This document shows positions 29,190-37,203 of a DNA stretch of 64,000 bases, piece by piece. The notes beneath the pieces were generated by a model. The model saw only the letters and a list, made by a program, of their open reading frames with translations, made no database searches and was not told where the DNA came from. Source of the DNA: Nocardioides aquaticus (lineage in GTDB: Bacteria; Actinomycetota; Actinomycetes; Propionibacteriales; Nocardioidaceae). The DNA lies in contig NZ_CP075371.1 of assembly GCF_018459925.1 (NCBI RefSeq), positions 1,054,001 through 1,118,000 on the forward strand. Reading direction: 5' to 3'. Positions within the stretch are counted from its first letter, which is position 1, and each line of letters begins with the position of its first letter. Both the position numbers and the translations under genes were made by a program.

Positions 29190-30898
29190 GGGCGGTCCGG
29201 GGTGTCGAGACGCTCGCTGGCGCTCGCTCCTGGACCTCCGGTCACCGGACCCGCCAGCCAGGCGTGGACCAGCGGCACCACCGAGGCGCCCTCGCCGGTC
29301 GCGGCGGCGACCCGCTTCATCGACCCCGCGCGGACGTCCCCGGCGGCGAAGACACCGGGCACCGTGGTCGCCAGCTCCGGCGGTGGCAGCCCGTCGACCC
29401 AGCGCTCGCGCGGGACCTCGCGCCCGGTCAGCACGAACCCGCGCTCGTCCCGGCCGACCTCCGGCGGCAGCCACTCGCAGTGCGGCTCGGCTCCCAGCAG
29501 CAGGAACAGCCCGCCGGCGGCCACGGTCTCGAGGGTGCCGTCGCGGACGTCCTCCAGGACCAGGTGCTGCAGCCGCGCCTCCCCGCCACCGTCCACGACC
29601 CGGGTGTGCGGCCGCACGGAGATCCGCGGGTTGTAGTCGATCTCGTTCACCAGGTAGGACGACATCGTCGAGGCCAGTCCGTCGCGGCGGACCAGCACCG
29701 TGACCGAGCGCGCGAACCGCGCCAGGTGCACCGCGGCCTGGCCCGCGGAGTTGCCGCCGCCGACGACGAAGACGTCCTGGTCGGTCATCTCCCGCGCGGC
29801 CGTCATCGCCGCGCCGTAGTTGACCCCGGCGCCGACCAGCGCCTCGAGCGGCTCGACGCGGAGCTTGCGGTAGGCCACCCCGCTGGCGACCAGCACCGCG
29901 CGGGCGCGGACCTCGCCCTGGTCGGTGCAGAGCACGTGCGGCTCGTCACCCTTCCCGACCCGCACCTGGTCGACCTGCCACCCGGTCAGGAAGCGGGTGC
30001 CGAAGCGCAGCGCCTGGTTGCGGGCGCGCTGGGCCAGCCGCATGCCCGACACGCCACGCGGGAAGCCGAGGTAGTTGCGGATCATCGACGAGGTGCCCGC
30101 CTGGCCCCCGACCGCCTCGGCCTCCAGCACCACCGTCGACAGCCCCTCGGAGGCGGCGTAGACCGCGGCGGCGAGCCCGGCCGGCCCGGCCCCCACCACC
30201 GCGAGGTCGACGACCTGCTCGAGGTCCTCGGCGCTCGCCCGGCCGTAGACCGCCAGCGCGACGTCGCGCACCGACCGCGGTGCCAGCGGCACCCCGGTCA
30301 TCGGCACGACCCAGGGGTACGGCGCGTCGGCCGGCAGGCCCTCCCGGGCGAGGCGGGCGACGTCGCCGTCCGGGGCGTGCACCCGGTGCGGCAGCCCCAT
30401 CCGGTCCAGGAAGTCCCGGATCTGCAGCGTCAGACCGTCGACCTGCGGCGTCACGATGCGCACCGACTCCACCTCGGGCGCGGCCACGGTGGAGCCCCAG
30501 TCGGAGAGCAGCTCGCTCACGGCGTGGTGGAACTCCTCGTCGCGCGGGCCCTGCGGCATCAGCAGGTAGGCGTCGTACTTGCCGGTGGCCATCCCGCCCC
30601 GCAGGCGCGGTGCGTCCTCCAGGAACCAGTCGACGTGGGCCGCGATCATCCGTCGCGCCGTGGGCACGACCGTGCGCCAGGCGTGGAACGCGGTGAGCAC
30701 CGCGCTGTCCGGCAGCCGGGAGTCGCTGACGAACAGCGCCACCTGGCCGCCGGACGCGCGTACCCGCTCGGCGACGTCGAGCGCCTCGGCGCACGAGGTC
30801 GCGGTGAGCACCTCGTAGTCCTGCTCGTAGCGGGCCAGGCCGGCGCGCAGCTGGTCGAGGTGCTCGCCGGAGACGAGGACGAGGGACGGGGTGGCCAC
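29186..30898 (-). CDS. Receiver-like domain fused to a cysteine-less thioredoxin-reductase-like flavoprotein
   Basis: 570 aa from a GTG at 30898. Residues 1-135 resemble a response-regulator receiver (VALFVSDSRLPDSAV, with Asp59 in the phospho-acceptor position). From residue 231 there is an FAD/NAD(P) pyridine-nucleotide oxidoreductase: GAGPAG at 236-241, GGQAGTSSMIRNYLGFPRG, VVGGGNSAGQAAVHLARF, and GVFAAGDVRAGSMKRVA near the end. Where thioredoxin reductase has CATC, this protein has YGAAM (about 361-365), so disulfide reduction is not possible at that site. The last residues (ASERLDTPDRP) are encoded by the dispersed repeat. Such fusions are known in actinobacteria without an assigned reaction. 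TAGAGT lies 6 nt before the GTG. Confidence 0.88.
   Translation of the reverse strand: MATPSLVLVSGEHLDQLRAGLARYEQDYEVLTATSCAEALDVAERVRASGGQVALFVSDSRLPDSAVLTAFHAWRTVVPTARRMIAAHVDWFLEDAPRLRGGMATGKYDAYLLMPQGPRDEEFHHAVSELLSDWGSTVAAPEVESVRIVTPQVDGLTLQIRDFLDRMGLPHRVHAPDGDVARLAREGLPADAPYPWVVPMTGVPLAPRSVRDVALAVYGRASAEDLEQVVDLAVVGAGPAGLAAAVYAASEGLSTVVLEAEAVGGQAGTSSMIRNYLGFPRGVSGMRLAQRARNQALRFGTRFLTGWQVDQVRVGKGDEPHVLCTDQGEVRARAVLVASGVAYRKLRVEPLEALVGAGVNYGAAMTAAREMTDQDVFVVGGGNSAGQAAVHLARFARSVTVLVRRDGLASTMSSYLVNEIDYNPRISVRPHTRVVDGGGEARLQHLVLEDVRDGTLETVAAGGLFLLLGAEPHCEWLPPEVGRDERGFVLTGREVPRERWVDGLPPPELATTVPGVFAAGDVRAGSMKRVAAATGEGASVVPLVHAWLAGPVTGGPGASASERLDTPDRP
29201..29240 (+). repeat. Dispersed repeat, copy C, inside the 3' end of the flavoprotein gene
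   Basis: GGTGTCGAGACGCTCGCTGG, then CGCTCGCTCCTGGACCTCCG. It is closely similar to copy B. It overlaps the last codons of the minus-strand flavoprotein gene and starts 12 nt after the PfkB stop. Confidence 0.75.
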
Positions 30899-30904
30899 CC
30901 CACG

Positions 30905-30930
30905 ACTCTAGGACCACTCCCTCCTAGGGT
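30905..30930. promoter_or_regulatory. Back-to-back leaderless promoters of the flavoprotein gene and truA
   Basis: On the minus strand TAGAGT (30910-30905) is 6 nt from the flavoprotein GTG at 30898. On the plus strand TAGGGT (30925-30930) is 7 nt from the truA GTG at 30938. Only 14 nt separate the two -10 elements, so the polymerase footprints overlap. Confidence 0.6.
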
Positions 30931-30937
30931 GGGGCCC

Positions 30938-31801
30938 GTGCGCCTCCGGATCGACCTCGCCTACGACGGCGGCGACTTCCACGGGTGGGCCGTCCAGCCG
31001 GGGCTGCGCACGGTCCAGGCCGAGCTGGCGGCGGCCCTCGCGACGGCGCTGCGGATCCCGCCCGACGACCCCGCGGAGCGGGTCGAGGTGGTGGTCGCGG
31101 GGCGTACCGACGCCGGCGTGCACGCGCGCGGCCAGGTCTGCCACGTCGACGTCGACGACGCCCGGATGGCCCGCTCGGCCGCGGACGGCCCCGCCCGGCT
31201 CGTGCGCCGGCTGAACGGGCTGCTGCCGCCCGACGTGCGGGTACGCACGGTGGCCGAGGCCGCCCCCGGGTTCGACGCCCGCTACTCCGCGCTGTGGCGG
31301 CGCTACGCCTACCGCGTCTCCGACCGGCCCACCACGTCCGACCCGCTGCGGCGAGGGTGGGTGCTGAGCTGGCCGCGCGAGCTCGACACCGAGCTCATGC
31401 ACCAGACCGCGCAGACCCTGGTCGGCCGGCACGACTTCGCGTCGTTCTGCAAGCGGCGGGTCGGTGCGACGACCATCCGCACGCTGCTGGACCTCGACGT
31501 CACGCGTGACGCGGAGGGCCTGCTGGAGGTGGGGGTGCGCGCCGACGCGTTCTGCCACTCCATGGTCCGCTCGCTCGTCGGGTGCCTGATCGCGGTCGGG
31601 GAGGGCCGCCAGGTCGCGTCGTGGGCGACCGGCCAGCTGGCCACCCGCCGCCGGGACCCGGCGCTCACCGTCGCCCGGGCGCGCGGCCTGACGCTGGAGG
31701 AGGTCGCCTACCCCGCGGACGCCGACCTGGCGCAGCGGGCATCGGTCACCCGGGCCACCCGTCAGGAGCACGAGGCGACGGGGGAGAGGGTGGAGCCGTG
31801 A
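30938..31801 (+). CDS. truA: tRNA pseudouridine(38-40) synthase
   Basis: 287 aa from a GTG at 30938. LRIDLAYDGGDFHGWAVQPG opens the TruA fold. Catalytic Asp58 lies in GRTDAGVHARGQ, and the dimer/RNA-binding parts AEAAPGFDARYSALWRRYAY and FCHSMVRSLVGCLIAVGEG are intact. It modifies U38-U40 in tRNA anticodon stems. In many bacteria truA directly follows rplQ; here it lies almost 7 kb downstream. TAGGGT is 7 nt before the GTG. The stop overlaps the next GTG by 3 nt. Confidence 0.95.
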   Translation: MRLRIDLAYDGGDFHGWAVQPGLRTVQAELAAALATALRIPPDDPAERVEVVVAGRTDAGVHARGQVCHVDVDDARMARSAADGPARLVRRLNGLLPPDVRVRTVAEAAPGFDARYSALWRRYAYRVSDRPTTSDPLRRGWVLSWPRELDTELMHQTAQTLVGRHDFASFCKRRVGATTIRTLLDLDVTRDAEGLLEVGVRADAFCHSMVRSLVGCLIAVGEGRQVASWATGQLATRRRDPALTVARARGLTLEEVAYPADADLAQRASVTRATRQEHEATGERVEP

Positions 31802-32403
31802 GCGAGGACCACTACTTCACCGCGGACCCGTCGGTGCCCTTCACCCGGGCGCCGGTGCGTGCCTCGGTCTGGGGCCACGACCTGGCGCTGACCTCCGGCT
31901 CCGGCGTCTTCGCCCGCGGCCGCGTCGACGTCGGCACCGCGGTGCTGCTGCGCGAGACCGAGCCGCCCGTCGGCGTGCGGCGCCTGCTCGACCTCGGCTG
32001 CGGGTACGGCGTGCTCGCCGTCGCCCTCGCGGTGGCCCTCCCGGAGGCACGGGTGAGGGCCGTCGACGTCAACGAGCGCGCCCTCGCCCTGACCCGGGAG
32101 AACGCGACCGCCCTGGGCGTCGGCGACCGGGTCGCCGCGTCGACACCGGAGGCGGCGCTGGCCGACGACGAGGCCTACGACGAGATCTGGTCCAACCCGC
32201 CGATCCGGATCGGCAAGGAGGCGCTGCACGCCCTGCTGCTGACCTGGCTGCCGCGGCTGGCTCCGGGAGGGCGCGCGGTGCTCGTGGTCGGCAAGAACCT
32301 GGGCGCCGACTCGCTGCAGCGCTGGCTCGGGGAGCAGGGCTGGCCGACGACGCGGCTGGCCAGCGCCAAGGGCTTCCGGGTGCTCGAGGTGCGGCGGGCC
32401 TAG
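31798..32403 (+). CDS. Class I SAM methyltransferase, RsmC-like (MTS domain)
   Basis: 201 aa from a GTG overlapping the truA stop. SAM motif I DLGCGYG at residues 65-71, acidic loop AVDVNE, and the amino-methylase motif NPPI at 133-136 (WSNPPIRIG) mark it as an N-methyltransferase of the MTS/RsmC group. It has the single-domain length typical of actinobacteria, where E. coli RsmC has two domains. The substrate is probably a guanine N2 in rRNA, by family. The end overlaps the convergent DinB-type gene by 4 nt (CTAG). Confidence 0.88.
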   Translation: MSEDHYFTADPSVPFTRAPVRASVWGHDLALTSGSGVFARGRVDVGTAVLLRETEPPVGVRRLLDLGCGYGVLAVALAVALPEARVRAVDVNERALALTRENATALGVGDRVAASTPEAALADDEAYDEIWSNPPIRIGKEALHALLLTWLPRLAPGGRAVLVVGKNLGADSLQRWLGEQGWPTTRLASAKGFRVLEVRRA

Positions 32404-33206
32404 GGGACCAGGGGCCGGGCGAGCAGGTCGTCGAGCACCGTCGGGTCGCCCTCGACGTGGAGCCGTTCGTCGTCGACGCCCAGGCGGCGCCACAGCACGA
32501 GGAGCAGCGCGTCGGCCGGACCGTGCAGCACCACGTCCGCCGCGACGGCGGCGTCCCGCGCTCCCTCGGTGCCGTCGCCGCGCAGGAGCCACCCGGGGCC
32601 GTCGTCGTCGGTCGGCTGCAGCCGGACCGCGGCCGCGAGCGGCGCGCAGCGTCCCCGCCGGACCTGGCGGGGGAAGAGCACCCCGGCCACCTCGTCGATG
32701 CCGTCCAGCGCCAGCACCGGGTCGTCCGAGACCGTCCACGGGGCGCCGGAGCGCTGGGCGGCGCGGACGTCCCAGGTGTGCAGGGTCGTCTCGTGCACCA
32801 TCCGTCGCCACCAGAAGGCCGACGTGCGCGGCGGCGGGCCGAAGCCCCAGGCCGGACGGTCGGGCCCGGCCTCGTCGAGCGCGGCCAGGACGTCGTCGGC
32901 CTGGCGCGTGCTCCAGGCCAGCAGGGCCTGGCGCTCCCGGGCGTCGGTCGGGGCCGGGTCGGGCCCCGCTCCGGGCGCCGGGTCCGGCGGGCCGGCGGCG
33001 GGATCGGCCGTCCTGAGGGCGGCCGCGGCCCACCGGTGCACCTCGCCGAGGTGACCGGCCAGGTCGACGACCCGCCAGCCGGGGCAGCCGGCGACCGGGG
33101 CGCCGAGGTCGGCGGAGTCCAGCGCCGCGACGACGTCTCCGAGCACGGCGGGCAGCAGCCGCTCGAGCGAGGCCTGGGGCAGGGGGGCGCCGGTGGTCAC
33201 GCTCAC
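32400..33206 (-). CDS. Mycothiol-dependent maleylpyruvate isomerase-like (DinB-fold) protein
   Basis: 268 aa from a GTG at 33206 that overlaps the atoE stop (GTGA). The N-terminal DinB/MDMPI helical bundle carries the metal-binding histidines (AGHLGEVHRWA, MVHETTLHTWDV), and a C-terminal MDMPI_C domain follows (AADVVLHGPADALLLVLWRR, LHVEGD). The family (TIGR03083) includes mycothiol-dependent maleylpyruvate isomerase, but most members have unknown substrates. No aromatic ring-cleavage genes are in the window, so gentisate breakdown is not supported. It is coupled to atoE. Confidence 0.87.
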   Translation of the reverse strand: MSVTTGAPLPQASLERLLPAVLGDVVAALDSADLGAPVAGCPGWRVVDLAGHLGEVHRWAAAALRTADPAAGPPDPAPGAGPDPAPTDARERQALLAWSTRQADDVLAALDEAGPDRPAWGFGPPPRTSAFWWRRMVHETTLHTWDVRAAQRSGAPWTVSDDPVLALDGIDEVAGVLFPRQVRRGRCAPLAAAVRLQPTDDDGPGWLLRGDGTEGARDAAVAADVVLHGPADALLLVLWRRLGVDDERLHVEGDPTVLDDLLARPLVP

Positions 33207-34558
33207 CCCGCCCCGACGATCAGCAGCGTGCCGCCGAACACGATGCCGGTCAGGACCAGCACGACCGAGGTGTAGCCGAGGATGTCGCGCACCCGCAGCC
33301 CGGCGACGGCCAGCAGCGGGACCGCCCAGAACGGCTGGATCATGTTGGTCCACTGGTCGCCGTAGGCGATGGCCATGATGACGACCGGCTGCGCGACGCC
33401 GAGCTGCTCCGCGGCACCCGCGAAGATCGGCGCCTGGAGCGCGAACTGGCCCCCGCCGGACGGGACGAACACGTTCAGCAGCCCGGCGGCCAGGAACGCG
33501 AACAGCCCCAGCGTGCCCGGGGTGGCGGCGCCGACGATGGCGTCGCTGATCATCTCGGCCAGCCCGCTGGCGCCCATCATGGCCGCGATCCCGGCGTAGA
33601 GCGGGTACTGCAGCAGGACCTCGACGACCGTGCGACCGCCGCGGGCGACCGTCGCGGCGAGCTGGCGGGCGTTGCCGACCAGCAGCAGGACCAGGCACAG
33701 GAACGACCAGTTGACGATGTCCAGGGTCAGCGCGAAGCCGTTCGCCTCGAAGTAGAACACCAGGTAGAGCCCCAGCAGCACGCCCATCGTCAGGGTGACC
33801 ACCCGGGAGGTCTCCATCCGGTCCGCGGGCGAGTCCTTCTCCTGCGCCGCCGCGTCCGCCTGGTCGTCGGTGACCGCGAGGGCGGCCTCGGGGGCCTCGC
33901 GGACCTCGTCGTCCGGGCCCGGCGCCATCAGCGGCATCGCCACGGCGAGGACGACCAGGGTGACCACGATCGCGGCCAGGTTCCACGGCGCGAAGGTGGT
34001 CTCGGAGACCGGCACCACGTCCATGCCCAGCGTGGTGGCGTAGACGCCGGACTCGGTCGCGGCGTTCAGCGGCCCCGAGCCGGAGTAGCCCATGTGCCAG
34101 ATCACGAAGCCGGCGTAGGCGGAGGCGACGAGCAGCGGGTAGTGCAGCGGGGTGCCGCGGTCGCGGAACCGGCGGGCCACCTCGACCGCGACGACGCCGC
34201 CGACGATCAGGCCGAGCCCGAAGCTGAGCAGCGAGGCCAGCCCGGCCACCACGGTGACGAACGCGTACGCCGCCCGGGGCGTGCGGGGCAGACCGGCGAC
34301 GCGGGCCAGCAGCCGACGTACCGGCGGGAGGTTGGCCAGGGTGTAGCCGAGCAGCAGGACCAGCGCGACCTGGGTCATGAAGGCCAGCAGGCCGATCAGG
34401 CCGTCGCCCCACGCCAGGGTCAGCTCGCGCGGCCCGGTGTCGGTCAGCAGCAGCGCGAGCGCGGCCACCACCACGGTGAGTGCCACGGCGAAGACGAACG
34501 CGCCGGGGAGCCAGCGCTCCACGGCTCGGCTGGCGGGGGTCGCGATCTTCCTCAGCAT
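33203..34558 (-). CDS. atoE: Short-chain fatty acid transporter, AtoE family
   Basis: 451 aa from the ATG at 34558. GAGGTG lies 5 nt upstream, which fits this ATG better than the GTG at 34564. AtoE signatures are ERWLPGAFVFAVALT, WGDGLIGLLAFMTQ, GLGLIVGGVVAVEVARR, LNVFVPSGGGQFALQAP and YGDQWTNMIQPFWAVPLL. About twelve membrane segments, with a polar cytoplasmic loop near residues 215-250. It imports short-chain fatty acids such as acetoacetate or butyrate in E. coli. It is preceded by a strong terminator and coupled to the DinB-fold gene. Confidence 0.9.
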   Translation of the reverse strand: MLRKIATPASRAVERWLPGAFVFAVALTVVVAALALLLTDTGPRELTLAWGDGLIGLLAFMTQVALVLLLGYTLANLPPVRRLLARVAGLPRTPRAAYAFVTVVAGLASLLSFGLGLIVGGVVAVEVARRFRDRGTPLHYPLLVASAYAGFVIWHMGYSGSGPLNAATESGVYATTLGMDVVPVSETTFAPWNLAAIVVTLVVLAVAMPLMAPGPDDEVREAPEAALAVTDDQADAAAQEKDSPADRMETSRVVTLTMGVLLGLYLVFYFEANGFALTLDIVNWSFLCLVLLLVGNARQLAATVARGGRTVVEVLLQYPLYAGIAAMMGASGLAEMISDAIVGAATPGTLGLFAFLAAGLLNVFVPSGGGQFALQAPIFAGAAEQLGVAQPVVIMAIAYGDQWTNMIQPFWAVPLLAVAGLRVRDILGYTSVVLVLTGIVFGGTLLIVGAG

Positions 34559-34596
34559 CGGCACACCTCATCGGTCGGCGGGATCGGGCGGGGACG

Positions 34597-34634
34597 GCGA
34601 CGGCCGGGGACCTGGTCGGGTCCCCGGCCGTCGC
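34597..34634 (-). terminator. Terminator of the liv-type ABC operon
   Basis: Perfect 16-bp inverted repeat, 34597-34612 with 34619-34634, with a 6-nt loop, 50 nt past the stop of the substrate-binding protein. It separates that operon from atoE (start 34558), which must then have its own promoter or depend on read-through. Confidence 0.85.
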
Positions 34635-34684
34635 GGGGTGGTGCGGTGGAGCGTGCCACAGGTGGCGCACGGTGGGGGAGAGGG

Positions 34685-36048
34685 TCAGCCCTCCTCGGGG
34701 ATGCCGCTCTCGGGCGGGGCGTCGTCGGCGGAGCCCGAGGACTCCTCCTCGATCGGGGCGTCCCCGATGTCGGTGACCAGCACCGGCGTCAGCTCCTCGG
34801 TCTCGTTGCCCTGGAGCTCGACGATCCGGACGCCGGAGATGCCCATGTGGCTGTCCGCGCTGAAGCGGAACGGGGCCAGCGGGGGACCGCCCAGGTCGGC
34901 GCCGATCTCCTCGACGGTCTCCACGAGGCCGTCGCGGGTCAGGTCGGGGCCGGTGGCCATCAGGGCCTGGACGAAGGCGTAGGCCTGGCTCATCCCGTAG
35001 ATGCGGTAGTTGGTCAGCTCGCCCTCCTCGCCGCTGGCGTCCCAGACCTCCTGCCACAGCTGGACCCACGGGTCGTCGGGCTGGTCGGTGCCGGGGATGT
35101 ACTCGGAGGTCATCACGCCGTCGAGCGCGCCGCCACCGTCGACCGCGCCCTCAGAGAACCGCTCGAGCAGGGAGCCCACGAGCGCCGGGTCCGACCCGAC
35201 GTTGGAGTAGTACCAGTCGGCGTCGTAGCCCAGCTGCTGCGCGGTGAGCTGGCTCAGCGCGGTGTAGGAGGGCACGTTGAAGCCGAGGACCAGGTCGGCG
35301 CCGGAGGCCTGCAGCGCGGAGATCTGCGGGCCGACGTCGGTGTTGCCGGAGGTGTAGCGCACGGACTCGACGATCTGGTCGTCGATGTACTGGCGCACGC
35401 CCGCCTCGCCGTCGTCGCCGAAGTCGTCGTCCTGCAGGAAGAGGCCGACCTTGGCGTCGGGCATGTTCTCGGCGATGTACTGGCCGATGATCTTGCCCTC
35501 GATCTCGTAGTCGGGCTGCCACGAGAAGGTGTAGGGGTTCTCCTCCGGGTCCTCGCCCCAGGCCAGGGCGCCCGAGGAGACGAACATGTCGGGGACCTGC
35601 TCGGCGTTGAGGAAGTCGATCACCGCGGAGTGCGTGGGCGTGCCGAGGCCGCCGACCATCGCGAAGATCTCGTCCTCGAGCACCAGCTGGTCGGTGACCC
35701 GGCTGGTGTTGGAGGGGTTGTAGGCGTCGTCCTCGACGAGGTACTCGATCTGGCGGTCGTAGACGCCGCCGTTCTCGTTGACGTAGTCGAAGTAGGCCTT
35801 CGCCCCGGTCGGGATCTCGCTGTAGCCCGGTGCGGCGACCCCCGTGAGCGGGAAGTGCGCGCCGATCTTGATCGAGTCCTCGGTGACACCGGTCTCCGTG
35901 GCGCCGCCGCCGTCCTCGGAGGAGGACTCGCGGTCGGACCCGGCGCCGCAGGCGGCCAGGCCGAGGGTCAGGGCGGTGGCGGCCGCGGTGAGGCTGCCCA
36001 GGCGTACCGCCCGGGCCCCCGCCGTCGCCGTGGGTCGAGGCTGGTCAT
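34685..36048 (-). CDS. ABC transporter substrate-binding lipoprotein (branched-chain amino acid type), frameshifted near the start
   Basis: The ATG at 36048 overlaps the permease stop (ATGA), but its frame stops after 26 codons. The body of the protein is in another frame: VRLGSLTAAATALTLGLAAC (signal peptide with lipobox LAAC), then TEDSIKIGAHFPLTGVAAPG, DRQIEYLVEDDAYNPS, and a Peripla_BP_6 fold to the stop at 34685. One extra base in the C5 run at 36016-36020 joins them as MTSLDPRRRRGARAVRLGS and gives 454 aa. Such proteins bind amino acids, amides or short acids outside the membrane. The ligand is unknown. It is probably a working gene with a sequence error, or a real frameshift. Confidence 0.8.
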
Positions 36049-37193
36049 GGCTGATCTCCCTTCGTGGTGGTGACGAGGCGCTCCTGGTCGGAGGGACCGT
36101 CGGTGTCGTGCGGGTCGGAGGACCGGGTGCCGCTCGGCGGGGTGCCGCGGTCGGCGCGCGTGGCGGCGCGGGCGGCGCGCCAGCGCAGGAGGGAGCCGAC
36201 CAGCCCCGCGGGGGCCAGCAGGATGACCAGGATCATCACCGTGCCGTAGACCAGCGGGGCCAGCTCGGCGGCGGCGATGCTGTCCAGGCCCTGGGCGATC
36301 CCGACGTCGGTGGCGATCCGGGCCGTGTAGACCAGGACGACCGCCCCGATGATCGCGCCGGACAGCGTGCCGAGCCCGCCGAGGACCACCGCGGTGAGCA
36401 GGGTCAGGGACAGCGTCAGCTCGAAGGCCGTGGGGGCCGCGAGACGGATCTGGATGGCCATCAGGCCGCCGGCGAGACCGGCGACGGCGGCGCTCACGGT
36501 GAAGGCCGAGACCCGGGCGCGGCCCAGGTTGATCCCCGAGAGCTCGGCGGCGACCTCGTCGTCGCGCACCGCGGCCCAGCGTCGCCCGACGCGGCCCTTG
36601 ACCAGGTTGGCCAGCAGGAAGAAGACCAGCACCAGCAGGGTCCACCCGAGGATGGCGTAGTACTGGCTGTTGGAGGGCTCGGTCCCGGTGAGGAAGAACA
36701 GCGTGTCCAGGAACCAGGTCGGGGGCTCCGGGCTGGTCACGCGCAGTCCCTGCTCCCCGCCCAGGGTGGTGGAGAAGTAGCGCGCGATGCCGGGCACCGC
36801 GATGGCCAGGGTCAGCGTGGCGCCGGCGAGGTACGGGCCGTGCAGGCGGGCGGCCGCGGCCCCCACCACCACGCCGACGACCAGCGCGACCAGCAGCGCC
36901 GCCAGCAGGATGAACGGCAGGGGCAGGGCGGAGTCGGGCTCCTGCAGCAGCAGCGCGGTGGTGTAGGCGCCGATCGCCATGAAGGCGCCGTGGCCCAGCG
37001 AGATCTGGCCGTTGATGCCGGTCAGCAGGGTCAGTCCACCGGCGGCCAGCGCGATGTAGGCCAGCTCGGTGAGCTGGCGGTTGCGGAAGTCGTCGAGCGA
37101 CATCAGCACGACGACGGCGACCAGCAGGCCGAGGACGGCGAGGGTGGCGTGACGGACCAGGGTGTGGCGCCAGGCGCGGGAGAGCATCTGCAC
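36045..37193 (-). CDS. livM: Branched-chain amino acid-type ABC permease, LivM family
   Basis: 382 aa, about ten membrane segments. The LivM signature is LTGINGQISLGHGAFMAIGAY at about residues 57-77, and the EAA-like cytoplasmic loop is DDEVAAELSGINLGRARVSA. After the last helix there is a charged tail of about 45 residues (RAARAATRADRGTPPSGTR). It lies 10 nt after livH and is coupled to the lipoprotein gene by an ATGA overlap. The gene symbol follows the family; the substrate may differ. Confidence 0.9.
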   Translation of the reverse strand: MQMLSRAWRHTLVRHATLAVLGLLVAVVVLMSLDDFRNRQLTELAYIALAAGGLTLLTGINGQISLGHGAFMAIGAYTTALLLQEPDSALPLPFILLAALLVALVVGVVVGAAAARLHGPYLAGATLTLAIAVPGIARYFSTTLGGEQGLRVTSPEPPTWFLDTLFFLTGTEPSNSQYYAILGWTLLVLVFFLLANLVKGRVGRRWAAVRDDEVAAELSGINLGRARVSAFTVSAAVAGLAGGLMAIQIRLAAPTAFELTLSLTLLTAVVLGGLGTLSGAIIGAVVLVYTARIATDVGIAQGLDSIAAAELAPLVYGTVMILVILLAPAGLVGSLLRWRAARAATRADRGTPPSGTRSSDPHDTDGPSDQERLVTTTKGDQP

Positions 37194-37203
37194 GGTGTCC
37201 TCC

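Noticed and set aside
28622..31801. A 1059-codon plus-strand open frame covering PfkB, the flavoprotein region and truA
   Set aside because: Only its last 287 codons (truA) look like protein. The rest is Arg/Gly/Pro/Ala-rich shadow of genes in other frames, as expected at very high GC.
35683..35683. GTG at 35683 as start of the ABC lipoprotein
   Set aside because: It would remove the signal peptide, the lipobox and the first ligand-binding strands, all of which are encoded upstream in the same frame.
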